Source: JADZFO01 sp964512635 (GTDB lineage Bacteria > 4484-113 > JAFGCY01). From it: a stretch of DNA of 64,000 nucleotides. The stretch spans positions 124,001 through 188,000 of the forward strand of contig CAZEJB010000002.1 of the NCBI GenBank assembly GCA_964512635.1, given 5' to 3'. The translations under genes and the position numbers were made by a program. A model generated the notes under the pieces. The model did no database searches. It worked only from the letters and a program-made list of their open reading frames with translations, and was not told where the DNA came from. This document shows, one piece after another, positions 45,001 to 51,897 of the stretch. Position 1 is the stretch's first letter, and each line of letters starts with the position of its first letter.

Positions 45001-45339
45001 GGGTCCTGTGCTGTCAGGATCCAAGTAGGGCGTTAAGGCAGTCCAACTAGCAGCGTGTACCAACGCATCCAGGTCTTTGAGCGGCATAGGACTGGAAGAG
45101 CAGTGTGGCAATTCAGAGCCTGACAATGGCGCCGCACTGGGCTCCAGCTCCCACAATAGTTCTTCAGACTTTGGAAGCAGGTCGTCTTTGTACTCGATAC
45201 GAACCAGATGCAGCTGACCGCCATCGGAGCCAAAGGGCCGCACTTGATCGATTAAGCCAGGGCGATTGCGCACCAAGGCAAATCTGCCGGCGCGCGGCAC
45301 ATTTGAACTCGGAACTGACGGCTTCCCAACAACTTGCAT
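42076..45339 (-). CDS. SNF2/RapA-type helicase, DISARM DrmD-like
   Basis: 1087 residues. SNF2-family SF2 motifs: I DVGLGKTVEAGLILTELL (near residue 155), Ia LILTPASLAVQWQDEL, II LLIVDEVHNL, III FLTATPHNGH, IV VIFTEYKTTLDYLL, V LLATDAASEGLNLQDA, VI RLEQRNGRLDRYGQ. The C-terminus has a long coiled coil (about 1000-1070). This architecture, followed by a methylase and a DUF1998 helicase, is the class 1 DISARM order drmD-drmMI-drmA-drmB. GGAGAT lies 5 bases before ATG. It is the first gene of the operon, with TAGAAT upstream as a possible -10. Translationally coupled to the methylase (GTGA overlap). Confidence 0.88.
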   Translation of the reverse strand: MQVVGKPSVPSSNVPRAGRFALVRNRPGLIDQVRPFGSDGGQLHLVRIEYKDDLLPKSEELLWELEPSAAPLSGSELPHCSSSPMPLKDLDALVHAASWTALTPYLDPDSTGPLDRLPAIAPLQAAVELEEYQLVPLHKAMQMPRVNLMIADDVGLGKTVEAGLILTELLTRRKVNRVLILTPASLAVQWQDELNSKFSLPFEAVDRDSTLKLRRNVGIDANPWRYSSRIIASYHYLRQEDILEQFLSASESPEKSWQLPWDLLIVDEVHNLMPAPFGPESDLSSMLRRIAPLFEHRLFLTATPHNGHTWSFTGLLEMLDPVRFSQAHSLSDKARERVSEVVVRRLKRQINARSVPSKFCERMPPEAVLLTFSQPELNLIEAFENLRREVRRLIASSNRRHSQAGAFALEILGKRMLSCPMTFLESWRRCKLGLREQQSADDREIIALGQAAREELADDREAEQREVVAAGAIGSWLVPLAPQLTEHIAAIDQAAASLGLALDKELSMHSPKVDTRFAALKAKIEGLLLQDGEWRSDERLVIFTEYKTTLDYLLRRLHEAFPADHARFACLFGGLDSTAREAIKESFADPKSNVRVLLATDAASEGLNLQDAARYMLHFDCPWNPARLEQRNGRLDRYGQLRDVYIFYLTSDQDADLKFMSHLIKKVEQIREDLGATGELFDEAVHRRLVLGEPLDEVVRDLDQRIDFARNRMSMNVDETIAFEGDIAIRLNALKQQIDLSPQRAYRVLDTALSMSAQGQALSALDADQCFRINNAHDPAWRELYEEYLRVKTGSESKGRLPRLTFSPDVFKVQANGRSVFRPMADVRLLHLAHPLIQQALDRLSRSRLGSSGVSRWSVAYAELPADCQVVITLHLEELAVNDLRETFHHWVRRVQLPVSNGKLGAALSADLAVSPADASALISRTDQEMASELFGDVERALKDFIREHARLLTADLKQQLALDLTAAQNDANEKYNRRHGEISDMIISRTVKSLEREMNELLEQIRQGQLFQSKFEIEQIHRDLDRKEAEVHRIRQQLERTREHLNRERERITREVLPKRFAMGQETEVLPIAVQIYLPLPKGAAQ

Positions 45340-45360
45340 GGCTATCTCCGTGTTGCTGCA

Positions 45361-45366
45361 ATTCTA
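45361..45366 (-). promoter_or_regulatory. Possible -10 box of the DISARM-like operon
   Basis: TAGAAT on the minus strand, about 20 bases upstream of the GGAGAT ribosome binding site for the SNF2 gene. No convincing -35 box is seen; a GGTC-x-GGTC repeat lies just upstream. The operon could also be read through from the tyrosine recombinase gene. Confidence 0.35.
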
Positions 45367-45488
45367 GTGCAGGGTCCGACCAGACCTGGTCAGGCCAATT
45401 CTCCACGGACAGCGGGGCAGAATGCCATCCCCAGACCACTCAGCCAGTTACTTTGAGACTTCTTGCGTTTGCAGCTGAGCCACAATCC

Positions 45489-46619
45489 TCACCACGGCAG
45501 CTTGAGCACCCTCCCGCTTCCTGCCGCCGCCACGGCACCATACATCGCCGTGGTTTCTTCCCGGCTATGTCCCAGTGTTTGCTGAAGCTCTGTCGCGCTG
45601 GCGCCAGCGAGGCGGACGTGGGTCGCGTGGCAGTGGCGCAGCAGATGTGCAGCAGTACCGCGCCGTGCGTCGTCTTTGACACCCACGCGCTGCCAGGCGG
45701 CTCTGCAGATCCGCGCGATCTGAGAGGCGCTCAGAACAAAGACCGGGCTCTCCAGATGCTTGCGCCAGGAGTCGCGAGTGCTTCCAGGGGAATCGTTGGA
45801 GTCCACAGGTGAGCCGACGAAGTTTCCAGCGGAGTCGTTGGATTTCTCAGAAGGACAAGCTTTGCCGTAAAGCTTCGCGCGTGGTTTCTGGTCGAGTTCT
45901 AGCGCCGCCAGCTTCATGTAAGCCAGCTCGATGATCAGCCATTCGTTCTCAATCATCACGCGGCGGGTCTTGCTGCCCTTGCCGTGGATCTTCAGCTGCA
46001 GCCCGGCACCGCGACGGCGGATGTCCTGCCAGCGGAGTCCAGCGGCCTCTGAGCAGCGGCAGCCGGTCAGATAGAGCAGCGACAGCAGCACGCGATTACG
46101 CGCTACTTTCTCAGAGGCCAGCATGGCCTGGACTTTCTCAGGACTGGGCAGCTCCTCCAGCTCCGGCACCTCCCAGGTGACCTGCGGCCGCAGCACCAAG
46201 TGGCTGACTTTCTCAGGGATCACGCCTTCAGCCTCGCAGAGCTGCAGCAGCTTGGCGATGGCACTCAGGCGCTGATTCTGCGTGGATGCCGCGTAAGGCT
46301 CCAGAGCGGCGGTATAGGCCAGGATGGCGCACTCGCCGGCCTCGCGACTGGCGCACGCTGTTCGGATGTTCTCAGCGCCGCAGCTGGCCAGGAAGTCAGC
46401 CAGCGCGCGCTTGTAGGCTCTCGCAGTGTTTGGATTGCCCTTTCTCAGCCAGAGGCGCATGGCGGAAGTCTCGCGCAGTGCCAGCCGGTCTGGCGCGCTG
46501 GGCACTGAGTTCTCAGCCAGCACAGAGTTCTCAGAGTTCTCGCCGCGCACCAAGTTCTCAGGCTTCTCCAGGTTCTCAAAATTGATCAGCTCCAGTATGC
46601 GCACTGCGCTCATGGCCAC
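45489..46619 (-). CDS. Tyrosine recombinase, XerC/D type
   Basis: 376 residues with the catalytic set R in TGCRCSEAAGLRW, H-x-x-R in HLLRHCHATHV, GH in QTLGHSREETT and the nucleophile Tyr in AMYGAV. The N-terminus is odd: about 45 residues with repeated E-N steps (LINFENLEKPENLVRGENSE). A hydrophilic insert (KSNDSAGNFVGSPVDSNDSP) splits the catalytic domain between the Arg and the HxxR. It is the last gene of a four-gene coupled operon; its start overlaps the stop of the 76-residue gene. It may have served an earlier or nested element, because the island boundaries fit the serine recombinase. Confidence 0.88.
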   Translation of the reverse strand: MAMSAVRILELINFENLEKPENLVRGENSENSVLAENSVPSAPDRLALRETSAMRLWLRKGNPNTARAYKRALADFLASCGAENIRTACASREAGECAILAYTAALEPYAASTQNQRLSAIAKLLQLCEAEGVIPEKVSHLVLRPQVTWEVPELEELPSPEKVQAMLASEKVARNRVLLSLLYLTGCRCSEAAGLRWQDIRRRGAGLQLKIHGKGSKTRRVMIENEWLIIELAYMKLAALELDQKPRAKLYGKACPSEKSNDSAGNFVGSPVDSNDSPGSTRDSWRKHLESPVFVLSASQIARICRAAWQRVGVKDDARRGTAAHLLRHCHATHVRLAGASATELQQTLGHSREETTAMYGAVAAAGSGRVLKLPW

Positions 46620-46840
46620 ACCTCGTTCTCTGTCGCCCCGAGCTCTTCAACGCTGAAGAGTTCTGCACACTGAGCCTGACGCCCAACTGGCCGCGTGAGC
46701 ACCTCGGCTGCACTGCTGAAGCCCGGCAGCGTATCCTGGCCGGGTACCGCCGCGAATAGCGCGACCTCTTCGGCGCTGAGCATGCGCGGCATTGCCGCCT
46801 CACTGAGTCGCACGGCTAGTGCTGTTGCGCGCTTAGCCAT
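46610..46840 (-). CDS. 76-residue protein of unknown function
   Basis: Starts MAKRATALAVRLSEAAMPRM at ATG 46840, overlapping the stop of the upstream gene (ATGGCTAA), and ends inside the start of the recombinase gene. The longer frame upstream to 47023 overlaps the 264-residue gene and is not used. Coupling on both sides is the main evidence that it is real. It could be a small helper of the recombinase. Confidence 0.6.
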   Translation of the reverse strand: MAKRATALAVRLSEAAMPRMLSAEEVALFAAVPGQDTLPGFSSAAEVLTRPVGRQAQCAELFSVEELGATENEVWP

Positions 46841-47627
46841 GCTGCACCCCGTAATGCTGGCTCGCGGCAGAGCCCAGGCGCTTCTCATAAGCCGCAGCCC
46901 GGCGCCGGCCGCCCATCCCGGCGCTGGCGCGCTTCCTAGCCAGCAAGATCGCCGCGACCTTGGCGCGCCATCTTGGCGGCGCATCCTTTGGCAGATCGCT
47001 AAGCACACGCACGCGGTCCTCAATCACTGCCGCCGCATCCGCCACCAGCCAGCGATTCACATAGCCCGCATTGGCGACTTCATCCGCCTCAAAGCCTAGA
47101 TCCTCGCAGACATTGGCAATGCGGCGCGCTTCTTCATCGCGGGTATGGCCAGACTCAGCCCGATAGACCTGGTCAGCCAGATTCTCAGCATGTATCTCGC
47201 CATACTTCGCCGCGCGCGCCAGGATGACTGATTCCAGCTCGCGATAGCTGAGCCCGGTCTGCACACAGTCGCGCTCACTGTCAAAGGCACTGGCGAGAGC
47301 GCAATCGTCTAAAGGATCCTGATACTCCAGGTTCTCAGAGGCTTCAAAGTTCTCAGAGCCCTCGAAGAGCTCAGACTCATCTTTCTCAGACAAATAGCTC
47401 TCAGGCGCCTCATGCTGCGCAGTGCTGGCCAGCGCATCAATCGCCGCCTTGGCAGCATCAAAGCCGCCAGCCATTGCCACCAGCGCCTGAGCCCAGCTAT
47501 CGGCGCCGCCATGTGCACCGAGCCTATCAATCAGCCCGGCATCCACGCGCAGCACCGGCGCCGGCAAAGCCGGCGCCATTGGCAATACAAAACTAGGCGA
47601 GTCGAATTGGCAGTAGAAACTTTTCAT
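46833..47627 (-). CDS. 264-residue acidic/helical protein of unknown function
   Basis: The first third is acidic and low in complexity with repeated S-E-N steps (SELFEGSENFEASENLEYQD). The middle is helical (LSYRELESVILARAAKYGEI), and the end is strongly basic (LLARKRASAGMGGRRRAAAY). Start overlaps the ArdC-like stop by four bases (ATGA). The plan, an acidic head with a basic tail, suggests a DNA-associated protein, but I recognise no family. Confidence 0.7.
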   Translation of the reverse strand: MKSFYCQFDSPSFVLPMAPALPAPVLRVDAGLIDRLGAHGGADSWAQALVAMAGGFDAAKAAIDALASTAQHEAPESYLSEKDESELFEGSENFEASENLEYQDPLDDCALASAFDSERDCVQTGLSYRELESVILARAAKYGEIHAENLADQVYRAESGHTRDEEARRIANVCEDLGFEADEVANAGYVNRWLVADAAAVIEDRVRVLSDLPKDAPPRWRAKVAAILLARKRASAGMGGRRRAAAYEKRLGSAASQHYGVQHG

Positions 47628-48619
47628 GCTGCCACCTCGCCAGTCTGCGCGAACTGCGCTGAGCTCGCCTTAGCCAGAACGCTGTCAATGATCCGCGCGG
47701 CGGTCTGCTGCACACTGCGGCCCAGCTCACGCAGACGCGCGCTCGCGTTTTTGCCATGGCGCGCCTGCCATGAGGCGACATAGTTAAAGCTGCTCTCATC
47801 CCCGGCCGCCAGCCCGAAGTACTCCAGCACCAGGAAAGCCACGCTCTCGGCGCGCAGCTCGCGGTCCTCAATCGCCAGCCGGTCGCCGGCCTGGCCATCG
47901 CAAAGCGCGTGCGCCAGCTCATGCGCCAGCGTCCGGCACACTTCAGCGCCAGCCAAGCTATCCAACAGCAGGATAGAACGCTCGCTGTAGCAGCACAGTC
48001 CGAGCGCGCCAGAGTGACCCAGCGCCTCAATCTCACCGCTAGTCGCGGTCTTGATCTCCCAGCCCAGGTTAGCGCCAAAGGTCAGCAGGCTCGCGTGCAG
48101 AGCGTTGCTCGCCGCGTCCGCTTCGCCAGCCTGCGAACGCCACTCCAGGCGCGGCAGTTCCGGCAGAGGTTCGCCATCCGTCTGGCTCAGGTCAAAGACC
48201 GGCACCGCGACAAAGTAGGCGACCAATTTCGAGCTGCAGCCCGGATCCTCGGCCGCACACTCAGCCGGGCTTGCCGCATCAGCAGCCGGCCGGGCTTTGC
48301 GCACAGATGGCGCAAAGATCCAGAGCGCGGACTCACCTTTGCGCACATAGCGGCCCAGCGCAGACCAGGTAGAGTAGCCAGCCACGCGTGAGGCATTCGG
48401 ACACTGGCTCAGGATCAGCAGCACATTGCCAAAGCTGTAGCTATGGAAGCGCGCCTGCACATTGAGATAGGCGCGCCAGGCTTCGCCAGTGGTGATAGCC
48501 GCGAGCCCGGACTCCAGACGCGCCCAGGCTTCAGCACGGCGGTCAGGCTTGGCGGGAGCACTAGGCGCGGAACCAGATCCCGCGCCACGACGTTTGGCGG
48601 TAGAATACGCCTTGGACAT
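47624..48619 (-). CDS. ardC: ArdC-like antirestriction protein with zinc-metalloprotease motif
   Basis: 331 residues from ATG 48619, which has AGAGGTG just upstream; the longer frame to 48679 runs through a palindromic operator. The N-terminal half is the ArdC ssDNA-binding domain (WRAYLNVQARFHSYSFGNVL, YSTWSALGRYVRKGESALWI). The C-terminal half has the zincin motif HELAHALCDG followed by a downstream Glu in RAESVAFLVLEYFG. ArdC of plasmids protects incoming single-stranded DNA from host restriction. First gene of a four-gene coupled operon. Confidence 0.85.
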   Translation of the reverse strand: MSKAYSTAKRRGAGSGSAPSAPAKPDRRAEAWARLESGLAAITTGEAWRAYLNVQARFHSYSFGNVLLILSQCPNASRVAGYSTWSALGRYVRKGESALWIFAPSVRKARPAADAASPAECAAEDPGCSSKLVAYFVAVPVFDLSQTDGEPLPELPRLEWRSQAGEADAASNALHASLLTFGANLGWEIKTATSGEIEALGHSGALGLCCYSERSILLLDSLAGAEVCRTLAHELAHALCDGQAGDRLAIEDRELRAESVAFLVLEYFGLAAGDESSFNYVASWQARHGKNASARLRELGRSVQQTAARIIDSVLAKASSAQFAQTGEVAA

Positions 48620-48650
48620 TGAAGCACCTCTATTGCTTTGATGTCTCGCG

Positions 48651-48674
48651 GCGGGTAGATTGCAGTCTACCCGC
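48651..48674. promoter_or_regulatory. Perfect palindromic operator in the ardC leader
   Basis: Arms GCGGGTAGA (48651-48659) and TCTACCCGC (48666-48674) are perfect inverted repeats with a 6-base spacer. GATAAT on the minus strand (48684-48689) may be the -10 box, which would put the palindrome just downstream of the transcription start, fitting repression of the ardC operon. Confidence 0.6.
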
Positions 48675-49110
48675 TGCACCTTCTATTATCCATATTCTGC
48701 GCGGTTAGACAAGTAGTAATTAGAAGAATACGACGCATTGTGGAACGATTATCGCTAGTAATGACCAGCCTTGACGGAGATATGAGTTTAACATTGTGCT
48801 AAACCGATATCCAGTACTTACCATACCCAATAACGCAGCATCAGAGTGTGAATCAGCAGCAGTTTGCAGGTACATTGCGCTACGTACCGTCAGCCTGGCG
48901 CACAGCTTGTACTAGCCCAGCAGATCAAGCGCGGCGCACACAATGACAAGAGGGGCGAATAGCACCGAAGAAAGACACAAAAGATAGCCACTTCTACTAA
49001 GGTGCATAGTAGACATGAAACACTGTCTGGGAGCTAAGTTGCGCGGCCGCCAGTTCTCAATAATCGTCCCAGTTCTCAGCGCCAGCCACCTCGCGCCAGG
49101 TCCCCGCGCC

Positions 49111-49236
49111 GGCATGCGCGATAACTACCGGCATGCGTGATAACTGGACCGCGCCAGAGCCTGAATCTGGCCCAGGATCAGGCGCCAGCGAGCCTAAGAG
49201 CCCGGCATGCGTGATAAGTCCCAATATCACGCATCC
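49111..49236. repeat. Iteron-like cluster GGCATGCGYGATAA (three direct, one inverted)
   Basis: Direct copies at 49111-49125, 49130-49144 and 49204-49217; a diverged inverted copy (AATATCACGCATCC) at 49223-49236. The last two form a dyad with perfect GCGTGATA/TATCACGC arms. The first two are 19 bases apart, the last about four turns further on. The pattern fits binding sites for an initiator, a recombinase accessory factor or a repressor. Confidence 0.65.
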
Positions 49237-49379
49237 ATTGGTAGCGACAGAATCCTAGGCCGGCACCCCGCCGCCTCATACGGAAGGTACGGACGGAAGT
49301 TTTTTCCATTTTTTGTGGAACGCAGAGGTATCACCCTCGCGGGCCAATGTGGCCATTTGTCTTGTATAGTAGTTTTGCG

Positions 49380-49406
49380 CACAGACTGCACAGACTGCAC
49401 AAAGTG
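49380..49406 (+). repeat. Tandem 9-mer CACAGACTG
   Basis: Two exact copies (49380-49388, 49389-49397) and a diverged third (CACAAAGTG), 10 bases downstream of TATAGT. Possibly part of the control region of the right-end genes. Confidence 0.4.
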
Positions 49407-49748
49407 TGCATTTTGTCCGATCAGTAGTTTCGATCCGATCCACGCTAGCGCTAGTAATTATCAGGCCTACCTTATTTTCTGTATATCCGGATTTCCGGTT
49501 GTTCTCTCAGGCCGTTCGTGTTATAACCTGTTCCGTGAGCTATACACTCTGCCCAATTCTTCTTTGTGCAGCGCCCCGCCTTTTAGCTGGCGGACATCGA
49601 GACAAGCGCGACAGAAGGTGTGCCCATGACGCGCTTGTTGTCTCCAAAGCAGTGGCAAGACGAGGTGAGAGAGTAACTGTCCCTGTTCTAGATCTCCTCG
49701 GGCAGGCACATTCATCTCCGCTAGCTGGACATCAAGGGTGTGCAGCCA

Positions 49749-50213
49749 ATGAGTAAGTGCCAATCGAAGGGTTCCCCAGAACTAGCCGTGCCAGTCAAGG
49801 CGATAGAGGCACCGATTCCGGATTCCACAGACGTTGAGCCACACGTACGGAGTCAGGAGATTCCTGCATTTGAACCAGTACAGACCTCCGAATCGTGCAA
49901 GGCAGTGCCGATCTTCTATCCCCTGTGCGAACCTGAGGGCGCCACCCAACCCAGCGGACGTTTGCCGGTCCGAACAGAGCTGAAGTTCATCGGCGAAGCC
50001 ATTGCCGGGCTGGCGGAGAGAGACACGGCGCTCTGGGCCGTCGTAGCCGAGTGCCTCGACAAGCTGGGGCTGGAGCTCGCCGAGGATTTGGAGGATTTAA
50101 TCTTGCACAACGGCAGATCCAGGCCGAGCACGCATTCCAAACGTGACCCCGGGAGCCCGAACAAGCTTGAGTCGAGGAACAGCAAGAGGAGGAAGCCCGT
50201 TGGCCAGAAGTGA
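49749..50213 (+). CDS. 154-residue protein of unknown function upstream of the serine recombinase
   Basis: ATG 49749 has AAGGGTG 8 bases upstream; the ATG at 49740 lies inside that site. The first 75 residues are Pro-rich and unstructured-looking, residues 80-120 helical (FIGEAIAGLAERDTALWAVV), and the tail strongly basic (KLESRNSKRRKPVGQK). No family recognised. It ends 49 bases before the recombinase start on the same strand. It may be a recombination directionality factor or other accessory; that is only position-based. Confidence 0.55.
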   Translation: MSKCQSKGSPELAVPVKAIEAPIPDSTDVEPHVRSQEIPAFEPVQTSESCKAVPIFYPLCEPEGATQPSGRLPVRTELKFIGEAIAGLAERDTALWAVVAECLDKLGLELAEDLEDLILHNGRSRPSTHSKRDPGSPNKLESRNSKRRKPVGQK

Positions 50214-50262
50214 TGCACAAGGCACTGCGCGGACCGCAGGTGAGGAAGGTAGAATCGATTCG

Positions 50263-51897
50263 ATGAGACCAGACAACAGCCAGACGCTCAAGCACGTGCT
50301 CTGCTACGTTCGCGTCAGCACCAAGAACTCGGCGCAGGAGACCAGCCTGGAAAACCAGGAGTCCCAGCTTCGCGAGTTCTGCAAACGCAAGGGCTGGCTC
50401 GTGGACGAGGTCATCGTTGACCATGGCATCAGCGGCCGGAAGATGGAGCGCCCAGGCCTCAAGCGCATGATAGAGCTCATTAGAGCTGGCGGGATCGACA
50501 TTGTGCTGGCGGCTGACCACGCCCGTTATGCAAGAGACCCTAAGTTCATCGACTTCTACCTCAATCATCTCTCTCCCAACGGCATAGAAGTTTGGACCCT
50601 GGACTCCAAGCAAGATCTGGCTACAGCAGAGGGTGAGCTGGTCAACGGCGTTATCTGGCTTGCACTGCAATACATGGCCCGCAAGACCAGTGACCGCATT
50701 CGCGCGAGCATTCCTGTGAGGCGTGAGCGTGGTCTCTGGCTCGGCCGCACACCATTCGGCACGGTGCCGGGTGCCGTCAAGGGCGTACCTGAAAAAGATC
50801 CTGAAACCTGGCACTACCTGATTCAGATTTTCCAGCGGCACAGGGAAGGACAGTCCCAGTGTGCTATTGCCGATTGGCTCAACGAATTGGGTGTACCTTC
50901 GCGGCTGGGCGGTCTCTGGCGTCAAGGGACCATCTGGAGCATCCTGCGCAGCCCCTTCTATCGCGGAGTTGACAACGTTGGCACCTTGCTCCGACATGAC
51001 TGCCTGGTACCGCGCGAGTACTGGCCCGACCTTCAACAGGCTGAATCGAAGTGCGGCCGGCCTTCGGAGCGCTTCTTTCTGCTTCGCAATCTCGTCTGCT
51101 CGCCATATTGGCAAGTCAGTAGTCGGCGAAGGTACCACAACGATCCTATGCCTATGCAGTGCCGCGGCTGTTTCGAGACACCGGTCTATCAACGAGTTGA
51201 TGTGACCAAGAATGGCCAGCACTTTGAGGTCACAGACGGCGAGCCATGCGAGGGCATCCCGATTGGTACAGTCCGAGCGCAGTGGCTGGAAGACCTGGTT
51301 TTGAATCGCCTGATTGAACACGCTGATGTCGCCGGGTCAAAGGCGCTTTTACCTCGAGTGCGAAAAGCCCAGCAGACCTCGATTGCCAGACTAGAGGAAC
51401 TGATTGCAGAGCAGGAACTGTACTTGGATAAGGTGCGCGCCCGAAGCGTCAAGGCAGGCAGGCACTTGCTTCAGGCTTATGACAAGGAGATGGGCCAGTC
51501 TCTGATTGATTCACTGGACGCCGAGCATAAAGCCGCCAAGCTGGAGTATGAGCGCACTGCCGACAGGATAGCGCTACTGCAGCAGGAGTTGGAGCACGCC
51601 AGGAAGGCGAAGCCGGAAAAGTGCGAGATCCTGCAGATCAACCTGATCCAGGAGTTGGTCAGGAATGGCCATATGACAGAGGTGCGCAAGCTCTTGCTCG
51701 CCACTGTGGACCGTATCGAGCTGCGCCTCTATCGCGACCCCGAGGCATCTCACAAGCAGAAGCATGGCACGGTATCTATCCTGCTCAAAGCGCCCTTCTG
51801 GGCCACTAACCTCGAAGGTCAATTGCCCGATAATATTGAATCGCTTCTGCCAGATGCGGCACCTCAATGTGCTCCGAGGCGGCGAGGTCGGCAATAG
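50263..51897 (+). CDS. Large serine recombinase (island integrase)
   Basis: 544 residues from ATG 50263. The resolvase domain begins VLCYVRVSTKNSAQETS (nucleophile Ser in RVST) and contains DHGISGRKMERPGLKRM; the recombinase domain has WLGRTPFGTVPG and GTIWSILRSPFYRG; then a Cys-bearing zinc-ribbon-like segment (MQCRGCFE) and a coiled coil (LEELIAEQELYLDKVRARS). The 3' end runs through the right attachment repeat into comM and overlaps it by 92 bp on the opposite strand. The last 14 residues (after NIESLL) are therefore encoded by host DNA. In the excised circle the same frame would end RLDISV. Confidence 0.92.
   Translation: MRPDNSQTLKHVLCYVRVSTKNSAQETSLENQESQLREFCKRKGWLVDEVIVDHGISGRKMERPGLKRMIELIRAGGIDIVLAADHARYARDPKFIDFYLNHLSPNGIEVWTLDSKQDLATAEGELVNGVIWLALQYMARKTSDRIRASIPVRRERGLWLGRTPFGTVPGAVKGVPEKDPETWHYLIQIFQRHREGQSQCAIADWLNELGVPSRLGGLWRQGTIWSILRSPFYRGVDNVGTLLRHDCLVPREYWPDLQQAESKCGRPSERFFLLRNLVCSPYWQVSSRRRYHNDPMPMQCRGCFETPVYQRVDVTKNGQHFEVTDGEPCEGIPIGTVRAQWLEDLVLNRLIEHADVAGSKALLPRVRKAQQTSIARLEELIAEQELYLDKVRARSVKAGRHLLQAYDKEMGQSLIDSLDAEHKAAKLEYERTADRIALLQQELEHARKAKPEKCEILQINLIQELVRNGHMTEVRKLLLATVDRIELRLYRDPEASHKQKHGTVSILLKAPFWATNLEGQLPDNIESLLPDAAPQCAPRRRGRQ

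Larger units (their letters stand above)
48692..49748. other. About 1 kb non-coding region between the ardC operon and the right-end genes
   Basis: No convincing gene on either strand. It holds the iteron-like repeats at 49111-49236, a tandem 9-mer at 49380-49406, and a possible -10 (TATAGT, 49365-49370) facing right. Base composition is mixed and clearly AT-richer around 48,690-48,830. It is the best candidate in the island for a replication or transfer origin. Confidence 0.5.
25767..51850. mobile_element. 26-kb defence-carrying genomic island integrated in the 3' end of comM
   Basis: Bounded by 29-bp direct repeats, with a serine recombinase at its right end reading out through the repeat. 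The chromosomal copy of comM is kept intact by a synonymous replacement tail brought by the island. Contents: RelE-like/SF1 helicase protein, three-gene DISARM-like operon, a four-gene module with ArdC-like protein and tyrosine recombinase, and a 1-kb non-coding region with iteron-like repeats. GC content by eye is lower than in the host, clearly so over 26-31 kb. No conjugation genes are seen, so it is integrative and possibly mobilisable, not self-transmissible. Confidence 0.9.

Noticed and set aside
31572..45339. BREX or Pgl system
   Set aside because: The methylase resembles PglX, but no PglZ, BrxC or Lon-type gene is in the island; SNF2 helicase plus DUF1998 helicase fits DISARM better.
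31572..45339. Class 2 DISARM
   Set aside because: There is no drmE-like gene and no separate cytosine methylase; the SNF2 DrmD-like gene is the class 1 marker.
49111..49236. CRISPR array
   Set aside because: Only four 14-base repeats with irregular spacing and no cas genes.
50143..50262. Upstream extension of the serine recombinase
   Set aside because: The extension overlaps the preceding gene and is low-complexity; the resolvase domain begins right after ATG 50263.
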